Assembly: GCA_947491545.1 (NCBI GenBank)
Contig: CANLJX010000011.1
Coordinates: 1 to 41,321, forward strand
DNA: 41,321 nucleotides
DNA from: Deltaproteobacteria bacterium
Lineage (GTDB): Bacteria > Bdellovibrionota_C > UBA2361 > OMII01
Direction: 5' to 3'
Of this stretch, positions 36,355 to 41,321 are shown in pieces. Position 1 is the stretch's first letter. Each line of letters starts with the position of its first letter. The notes under the pieces were generated by a model. It made no database searches, was not told where the DNA came from, and saw nothing but the letters and a program-made list of their open reading frames with translations. The translations under genes were made by a program, and so were the position numbers.

Positions 36355-37935
36355 ATGAAAAAGTACGCGCTCCTGAGTGTTTCTGATCGAACCGGTTTGC
36401 CAGAGCTCGCAGCGGCTCTCCACCGCGCCGGCTACGTGCTGCTCGCCACATCTGGCACCGGCAAGGGGCTGGATGAGGCGAAAGTTCCGTGGACCTCGGT
36501 AGAGTCGTACACCGGGCTAGCTGAGCTGCTCGACGGGCGCGTCAAAACGCTGCACCCGAAGATCCACGGCGGAATCCTCGCGCGTCGAGATCTTGAGAAG
36601 CACATATCGCAGATGGAAGAGGCAGAGATCGGGCCGATCGATGTGGTGGTGGTAAACCTCTATCCGTTCCTTAAGTACCTAGGCTCCGAGCGCGCCAACG
36701 ACCCGCTGGAGATGACCGAGTTGGTCGATGTTGGCGGTCCCACGATGATCCGCGCTGCGGCGAAGAATCACCGCTTCGTTTTGCCGCTGATCGACCCGGC
36801 TGACTACCCTGAGATTATCTCGGCGCTCTCTGGCGCTGCAAAGGGCACTGATCCGTTCGCAATTGAGTTGCGACGCAGGCTCGCGGCGAAGGTGTTTGCT
36901 ACCCTCTCGCAGTACGACGGCGCGATCGCTGGCTACTTCGGCGGCTTGGCAGAGGGTGAGCAAGCGGGGGGATCGCTGCCAGCGAGCTTCTCAGCGACCT
37001 TCGCTCGCCAGGCTGAACTGCGCTACGGCGAGAACCCGCACCAGAAAGCAGCCCTGTACAGAGCCGACTCAGGCCTGCTGCCCTTAATCGGCGGCCCAAC
37101 CTGGCAGCAGCTCGGAGGGAAGGAGCTCTCGTACAACAACATGCTCGACTTCGACGCGGCGCTCAGGCTTCTGGCAGACCTGCCGCCAGGGAAGCCAACG
37201 GTTGCAATCCTCAAGCACCTTAACCCCTGCGGAGTTGCGTCTGGCAGGGATGTGACCGAGGCGATTCAGCGCGCCAAGCAGTGTGACCCACGCAGCCACT
37301 TCGGCGGAGTGCTCGTGTCGAACGTTGCGATCGACCAGCAGGCAGCCGAGGAGATCCGCGGAGACTTCGCCGAGATCGTGATTGCGCCGGGCTACACGGC
37401 GGATGGCCTTGAGACGCTGCGGCTGAGCAAGAACCTCCGCATCCTCGAGGTAAAGGGCACTGCCCTTAAGGGGTACGACGTGCGAACAGTAGCCGGGGGT
37501 CTCTTGGTGCAGGAGCCCGACATCGCCACCTCGCTTGTGGCCCAAGCCTCGCTCGCATCACCGCGCCAGCCAACAGACGAAGAGCTGTCAGACCTCGATC
37601 TGGCGTGGCGCATCGTGCGGCACGTTAAGTCAAACGCGATCGTGCTCGTTCGGGACGGTCTCCTGGTCGGAGTAGGGGCAGGGCAGATGAGCCGGATCGA
37701 CTCAGTCGAGCTGGCGCTGCGCAAGGCGAAGCTGCACGGGCACCTCTTGAGTGGGGCCGTTGCTGCGTCTGACGCCTTCTTCCCGTTCCCTGACTCAGTT
37801 GAGGCCCTGGGTGAAGCGGGGATTACCTGCGTTGTTTCGCCGAGCGGCGCTCGGCGAGACGACGAAGTGAAGAGCGCTGCCACGCAGCGCGAGATGAGCC
37901 TCTTCTTTGCCGAGCGGCGTCACTTTAGGCACTAG
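36355..37935 (+). CDS. purH: Bifunctional AICAR transformylase / IMP cyclohydrolase
   Basis: PurH performs the last two steps of IMP synthesis. The N-terminal cyclohydrolase part (about 1-195) has LLSVSDRTGLPELAAALHRAG, RVKTLHPKIHGGILARRD and DVGGPTMIRAAAKNH. The transformylase part has LRYGENPHQKAALY, LKHLNPCGVASG, the HFGGVLVSN stretch, AIVLVRDGLLVGVGAGQMSR, and the end FFPFPDSVEALGEAGITCVV with RHFRH at the C-terminus. 526 residues, normal length, complete. The ribosome site GGAGAGGA lies just before ATG 36355. It forms a unit with purD, 11 bases downstream. Confidence 0.97.
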   Translation: MKKYALLSVSDRTGLPELAAALHRAGYVLLATSGTGKGLDEAKVPWTSVESYTGLAELLDGRVKTLHPKIHGGILARRDLEKHISQMEEAEIGPIDVVVVNLYPFLKYLGSERANDPLEMTELVDVGGPTMIRAAAKNHRFVLPLIDPADYPEIISALSGAAKGTDPFAIELRRRLAAKVFATLSQYDGAIAGYFGGLAEGEQAGGSLPASFSATFARQAELRYGENPHQKAALYRADSGLLPLIGGPTWQQLGGKELSYNNMLDFDAALRLLADLPPGKPTVAILKHLNPCGVASGRDVTEAIQRAKQCDPRSHFGGVLVSNVAIDQQAAEEIRGDFAEIVIAPGYTADGLETLRLSKNLRILEVKGTALKGYDVRTVAGGLLVQEPDIATSLVAQASLASPRQPTDEELSDLDLAWRIVRHVKSNAIVLVRDGLLVGVGAGQMSRIDSVELALRKAKLHGHLLSGAVAASDAFFPFPDSVEALGEAGITCVVSPSGARRDDEVKSAATQREMSLFFAERRHFRH

Positions 37936-37946
37936 GAGTTTTCGCC

Positions 37947-39212
37947 ATGAACGTTCTCGTAATCGGAAGCGGCGCGCGTGAGCACGCCATCTGCTGGCGG
38001 CTTGCGGCTTCGCGGCGTGTCTCGAAGGTGTTTTGCGCGCCCGGAAATCCAGGGATAGCGTCGGTCGCTGAGATCGTGCCAGTCGCCGTCACCGCAGTCA
38101 GCGAACTGCTGACCGCAGCAGAGCGGCTCGGAGTTGGGATTACTGTGGTCGGGCCCGAAGCAGCGCTGGAGGCAGGGGTAGTTGACGCGTTCCGTGCGGC
38201 CGGTCGCGCGATCGTTGGCCCAACCAAAGAGGCTGCGATGCTTGAGACCTCCAAGGCGTTCGCCAAGGAGATCATGATAGCGGCGGGAGTGCCCACGGCG
38301 AAGCACGAAGTGTTTCACGACCGAGCGAGCCTTGAGCGCCGCTGCAAGGAGCAGGGTGCGCCGCTCGTTCTCAAGGCCGATGGCCTAGCTTCCGGCAAAG
38401 GGGTGTTCGTGATTGAGGACGCGGCTGACTTCCCGGCTGCGCTCGATGCGCTCTTCGGGCCGATTAAAGCCGAGCGCGTTGTGGTCGAGGAGTTCCTCAC
38501 GGGCGTTGAGGTTAGCTGCATCTTCGCCGCGAATGGCTCAGAGGTTATCCCTCTCGCCCCCGCACACGACTACAAGCGGCTCGGTGAAGACGATCGTGGT
38601 CCTAACACAGGTGGCATGGGCTCAGTGTGCCCGTCGCCCCGCATCAGCGAGAGCGAGCTGGCCTGGATCCAGGAGCACTGTGCGGCGCCGATTTTGCGTG
38701 TAATGCGCGAGCGCGGAACCCCGTTCTCTGGGTTCCTGTACGCCGGGCTCATGGTTCCAACCGACCCTGCCAAGCGCCCCGATGGCATCCGGGTGCTTGA
38801 GTACAACACCCGCCTGGGAGACCCAGAGTGCCAGGCGATCCTCTCTCGCCTTGCAAGCGACCCGCTAGAGCTGATGGAGTGGATTGCGGGAGAAAGAGCC
38901 ACTCAGCCGAAGCTTGCGTGGCGACCGGAGGTAAGCACCTGCGTGGTGGTGGCTTCAGATGGATACCCTGAGGCGCCGGCCAAGGGTGACCAGATTACGG
39001 GGCTCGATCTGGCGGCGCTTGTGCCATCGACGGTCGTTTTTCACGCTGCCACGACCCGTGACTCTCGTGGTAACCTCGTTTCGGGCGGGGGGCGCACCCT
39101 CACGGTTGTGGGGCTCGGAGCTGATTACGGTTCGGCCCGTTCCGCTGCTTACAAGGCAGTGGACCTCGTCCAGCTGCGTGGACGCCGAGTTCGGCGTGAC
39201 ATTGGAGCTTAG
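37947..39212 (+). CDS. purD: Phosphoribosylamine-glycine ligase
   Basis: PurD joins glycine to phosphoribosylamine with ATP, the second step of purine synthesis. 421 residues. The start NVLVIGSGAREHAICWRLA is the family signature; VGPEAALEAGVVDAFRAAG follows, the ATP-grasp domain has PLVLKADGLASGKGVFV and VEEFLTGVEVSC, and the metal site lies in EYNTRLGDPECQAIL. Complete and of standard length. Together with purH it forms a short purine operon. Confidence 0.96.
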   Translation: MNVLVIGSGAREHAICWRLAASRRVSKVFCAPGNPGIASVAEIVPVAVTAVSELLTAAERLGVGITVVGPEAALEAGVVDAFRAAGRAIVGPTKEAAMLETSKAFAKEIMIAAGVPTAKHEVFHDRASLERRCKEQGAPLVLKADGLASGKGVFVIEDAADFPAALDALFGPIKAERVVVEEFLTGVEVSCIFAANGSEVIPLAPAHDYKRLGEDDRGPNTGGMGSVCPSPRISESELAWIQEHCAAPILRVMRERGTPFSGFLYAGLMVPTDPAKRPDGIRVLEYNTRLGDPECQAILSRLASDPLELMEWIAGERATQPKLAWRPEVSTCVVVASDGYPEAPAKGDQITGLDLAALVPSTVVFHAATTRDSRGNLVSGGGRTLTVVGLGADYGSARSAAYKAVDLVQLRGRRVRRDIGA

Positions 39213-39250
39213 TGTATCGGTCCGCGATGATGCGGCGGTCGGCGGTTAGC

Positions 39251-39580
39251 ATGAATCGGTGTTTCTTACTTCTCTGTGCGGGGTTTCTGCTTGCTTCGTT
39301 AGCTAGGGAAGCGAGCGCTGCTGAGCTGCGGGTTCTTGATGGCTCGGGGTTGGTGCGCGCAGTTCGCGTTGTCTCTAAGCCGGCCGAGGTCAAGGTGACT
39401 ATCGAAGGTGGGCAGTCACCGAAGGGCGAGTGCATCGCGGCGAACGTCGATGGGCTGCCGTCTGAGAGGAAGGCGCCTATCTCTCCGCAAGGTGTGTGTG
39501 TGTTCAAAGAGCTTGCGGCCGGCACGTGGCAGGTGACCCTGCCGGTCAAGGCCCGCTGGAAGGTTCAGATAAATCCATGA
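39251..39580 (+). CDS. Small exported protein of unknown function
   Basis: 109 residues from ATG 39251. A clear signal peptide, MNRCFLLLCAGFLLASLA followed by REASA, with probable cleavage before AELRV, and a mature part of about 86 residues. It looks like a small beta-sandwich: RVLDGSGLVRAVRVVSKPAE, VTIEGG, CVFKELAAGTWQVTLP, similar in feel to SpaA-like or carboxypeptidase-regulatory-like folds. The frame is open upstream to a GTG at 39212, overlapping the purD stop, and to ATG 39227; the chosen start gives the best signal peptide. The stop overlaps the start of the next gene by four bases (ATGA), so the two are coupled. Confidence 0.75.
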   Translation: MNRCFLLLCAGFLLASLAREASAAELRVLDGSGLVRAVRVVSKPAEVKVTIEGGQSPKGECIAANVDGLPSERKAPISPQGVCVFKELAAGTWQVTLPVKARWKVQINP

Positions 39581-41088
39581 GCGAAGGAACTTCTCAAAGT
39601 TACACGGCAGGCCTTGAGCCAGCCAACATAGACGAGCGCCCGTTTTCCGCTCTTGCAACGCGGGTTGAGTGCCTCAGTGCCCTCGAAGCAGGCGCGGCCT
39701 TTGACCTCGTTATCTGTGGCGGCGGGCTTACCGCGGCGATGACAGCGCACCAGCTCGCCCTTGAGGGAATCAGAGTGCTGGTTCTTGAGAGCGGCTACTT
39801 CGGCGTACGAGGCGTGGCGATGCGAAACATCTTCGCCAGCACACTGGCCCGTCAGCCGCTCGACCTGGTGCGTGGCTACCGCGCTGTATGGAAGCTCTCT
39901 CGCTCTATCGCGCCGCACCTCGCAACGGTTGTGACGGCTGAGCCCCACGAGTGGGCGGGATGGCGCGGCAAGCTTGGCGCCGGGGCGCTCAAGCGAGGGT
40001 GGCGTGAAGCTGCTGGCAGGCTGCCGGGGGTCAAGAATGGGTTCGCGGATCTAGACGAAGTGCTGCTGACGCGAGAGTGCATCCTCGCGGCTCGCCAAGA
40101 GGGCGCAGCAGCACTCTCGCACGTGCAGCCCCTGTACGTTGAAGCAGAGAGCAGCAGCGGCTGTTACACCGTCGCCCTCCGTGATCTTGTGACACTCAAG
40201 GAGTATCAGGTTAAGGCCGGAGGGATCTTGGTGGACCCTACCGACGGCTTCTTGCCGCCGACCAGGCTTGGCTCGCCGCTCGTCAAGGCTCCAGAGATCC
40301 TCCCAACAACGATGCACCACGTATTCTCGGTTGAGCCACGAACGCTGAGCGCGGGAAGCCGCTTCGCCTGCTTCGAGCTCTCTGATGGCTCACTCGCCAC
40401 CGTGTCGAGGGTCTCGGAAGGAGTGGTCGAAGTTGTTGCCGTGTGTGCCTGGCAGCTCCTCTCGCCGGAAACCGCGAGAGCTGTGGCCGAAGATGCCTGT
40501 CGGCAAGCTGGGTGGGTAGTCCGATCGGTGGTGAGCTCTTGGGCTTCGGGACGGAGGTACTCAAGCACTCGCGGCGTAACGCGCCACGGTGGGGTGCTGC
40601 TAGTTCAGGAGCGCGGTCCGTGGGACGCTATCGAGAGCTGTCGCCAGGTACTGAAGCTTATGATCGGGCTCTCGAAGGGACGCGCTGATCGCAACGCACG
40701 ATTCCTCTCTCGTATCTTGCCAGGAGTCGAGCGCGCCTGTGAGCTAGACGCCTTCCGTGCCCTGGCGCGTTCGCACGGCATCTCTGAGGCGACGATTGAG
40801 CTGGTAGTCAGCCGCTGGAAGGGCAGGGTGCGCTACATCGAAGAGTTTGAGGGTGGCTTCGAGGAGATCGTCCCAGGAGTGTTGGCGGGAGAGGTTAGCC
40901 TCGCGGTGTGCTCCGACCAAGTGGCAACGCTCGACGACCTCTGCTTCGCAGCGCTTAAAGTTCACTACATCCCGGGCTGGCAGTCGATGGTTCCGACACT
41001 TGCGGCGCGGCTCGCGCAGGAGCTTAAGCAGCCGGTTGCCGGGGGGGCGGTGCAGAGCTGCTTATTAGGGCGAGGCACGTCGCAGTAG
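39577..41088 (+). CDS. GlpD-like FAD-dependent oxidoreductase homologue with eroded signatures
   Basis: 503 residues from ATG 39577, which overlaps the previous stop. The N-terminal dinucleotide fold is visible: FDLVICGGGLTAAMTAHQLA with an acidic end of strand 2 (VLVLESGYFG, E71). The spacing follows aerobic glycerol-3-phosphate dehydrogenase (GlpD). Where GlpD has GTSSRSSKLIHGGLRYLE, this protein has GVRGVAMRNIFASTLARQ, so the key Ser/His/Gly residues are lost. The VNATGPWVD-type stretch is replaced by GILVDPTDGF. The C-terminal helical part (about 430-490, LARSHGISEATIELVVSRW) keeps the DAO_C-like feel. It may bind FAD weakly or not at all; activity as GlpD is doubtful. The upstream extension of the frame overlaps the preceding gene and is not used. 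Confidence 0.65.
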   Translation: MSEGTSQSYTAGLEPANIDERPFSALATRVECLSALEAGAAFDLVICGGGLTAAMTAHQLALEGIRVLVLESGYFGVRGVAMRNIFASTLARQPLDLVRGYRAVWKLSRSIAPHLATVVTAEPHEWAGWRGKLGAGALKRGWREAAGRLPGVKNGFADLDEVLLTRECILAARQEGAAALSHVQPLYVEAESSSGCYTVALRDLVTLKEYQVKAGGILVDPTDGFLPPTRLGSPLVKAPEILPTTMHHVFSVEPRTLSAGSRFACFELSDGSLATVSRVSEGVVEVVAVCAWQLLSPETARAVAEDACRQAGWVVRSVVSSWASGRRYSSTRGVTRHGGVLLVQERGPWDAIESCRQVLKLMIGLSKGRADRNARFLSRILPGVERACELDAFRALARSHGISEATIELVVSRWKGRVRYIEEFEGGFEEIVPGVLAGEVSLAVCSDQVATLDDLCFAALKVHYIPGWQSMVPTLAARLAQELKQPVAGGAVQSCLLGRGTSQ

Positions 41089-41196
41089 CTCGGGGAGATC
41101 CCGTTCTCCTGATGGACTTAGTGGAGAATTCAGAGAAGGACTCCGACCCCGGCATTTGTATCGACCGAGGACGCCCTATGCTATAGCGTCCCCGAG
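41089..41196. other. Short gap with possible promoter of the last gene
   Basis: TG-C-TATAGC (41179-41187) looks like an extended -10. The start would be near 41194, only two or three bases before the ATG at 41197, again giving an almost leaderless mRNA. A TTGTAT at 41156-41161 is 20 bases upstream of it, too far for a good -35. Confidence 0.3.
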
Positions 41197-41321
41197 ATGA
41201 TCCATCTTTCTGATGTTGAGCGAAAGATTCTGTCGATTGCACAGGGTGATGCCGACCTCTCGTGCGGAGAGATCTCCCAAACGCTCAGTGTAAGGCCCCA
41301 CACAGTCCGCTACGCACTGTC
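41197..41321 (+). CDS. AsnC/Lrp-like transcriptional regulator (3' end cut by the window)
   Basis: ATG 41197 opens a frame that runs to the window end (41 codons visible). The residues MIHLSDVERKILSIAQGD and then SCGEISQTLSVRPHTVRYAL match the N-terminal helix-turn-helix of the AsnC/Lrp family (compare the family pattern LD-x-DRKIL...D-R-S-x-x-EIA-x-x-x-x-S-x-x-T-V). Only the DNA-binding part is visible, so the ligand-binding domain and the exact family cannot be confirmed. Family members act as amino-acid-responsive regulators. Confidence 0.6.
   Translation, partial: MIHLSDVERKILSIAQGDADLSCGEISQTLSVRPHTVRYAL

Overview
The window is a stretch of bacterial chromosome, GC-rich by eye (about 60%), that reads as a Gram-negative, aerobically respiring bacterium. 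Signs are a lipobox lipoprotein, a SPOR-domain cell-division type protein, the diaminopimelate enzymes DapA and DapB, a sigma-70 of primary type and a large proton-pumping NADH dehydrogenase cluster. The style (Thr-Pro-Asp linker protein, GTG starts, small hexamer arrays in gaps) fits one of the lineages once grouped as Deltaproteobacteria or a neighbour, probably uncultured, but the phylum cannot be fixed from sequence reading alone.

Layout. 1-10.0 kb: information processing, all on +: 5'-truncated ligA, gltX, efp, greA, dnaG, rpoD and a small lipoprotein gene, the last closed by a terminator. 10.0-11.7 kb: dapA-dapB (lysine and peptidoglycan precursor). 11.7-14.2 kb: an IclR-type regulator with a long leader and its own terminator, then an acyl-CoA dehydrogenase. 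14.3-14.6 kb: a small winged-helix-like gene on -. 14.9-25.9 kb: a tight complex I operon in the order nuoC-D-E-G-H-J-K-L-M-N, without nuoA, nuoB, nuoF and nuoI. 26.0-29.1 kb: a three-gene accessory operon on - (small membrane protein, TPR protein, and a large secreted or anchored protein that joins a PEBP domain to a 210-residue Thr/Pro/Asp array and two copies of an Lcl/DUF1566-like domain). 29.5-33.6 kb: dcd, a CCA-adding-type nucleotidyltransferase, a protein that I read as a degenerate arginyl-tRNA synthetase, and a SPOR protein. 33.8-35.8 kb: a membrane-anchored PP2C phosphatase with a coiled-coil C-terminal half. 36.4-41.1 kb: purH-purD, a small exported protein and a GlpD-like FAD protein that has lost its family signatures. 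The last bases open an AsnC/Lrp-like regulator cut by the window end.

Most of the window is ordinary housekeeping. The parts worth a second look are: (1) an ArgRS-shaped protein in the usual place of argS, with both class I synthetase signatures erased and the core shortened; (2) a dispersed and tandemly duplicated hairpin element (about 29-bp arms) flanked by degenerate hexamer arrays, placed only at the 3' ends of transcription units; (3) the PEBP fusion protein and its operon; (4) an EF-P whose loop tip is Asn where Lys or Arg is normally modified; (5) the split complex I gene set with a short NuoG; (6) a GlpD-like probable pseudoenzyme. No tRNA, rRNA, transposase or CRISPR array was seen.
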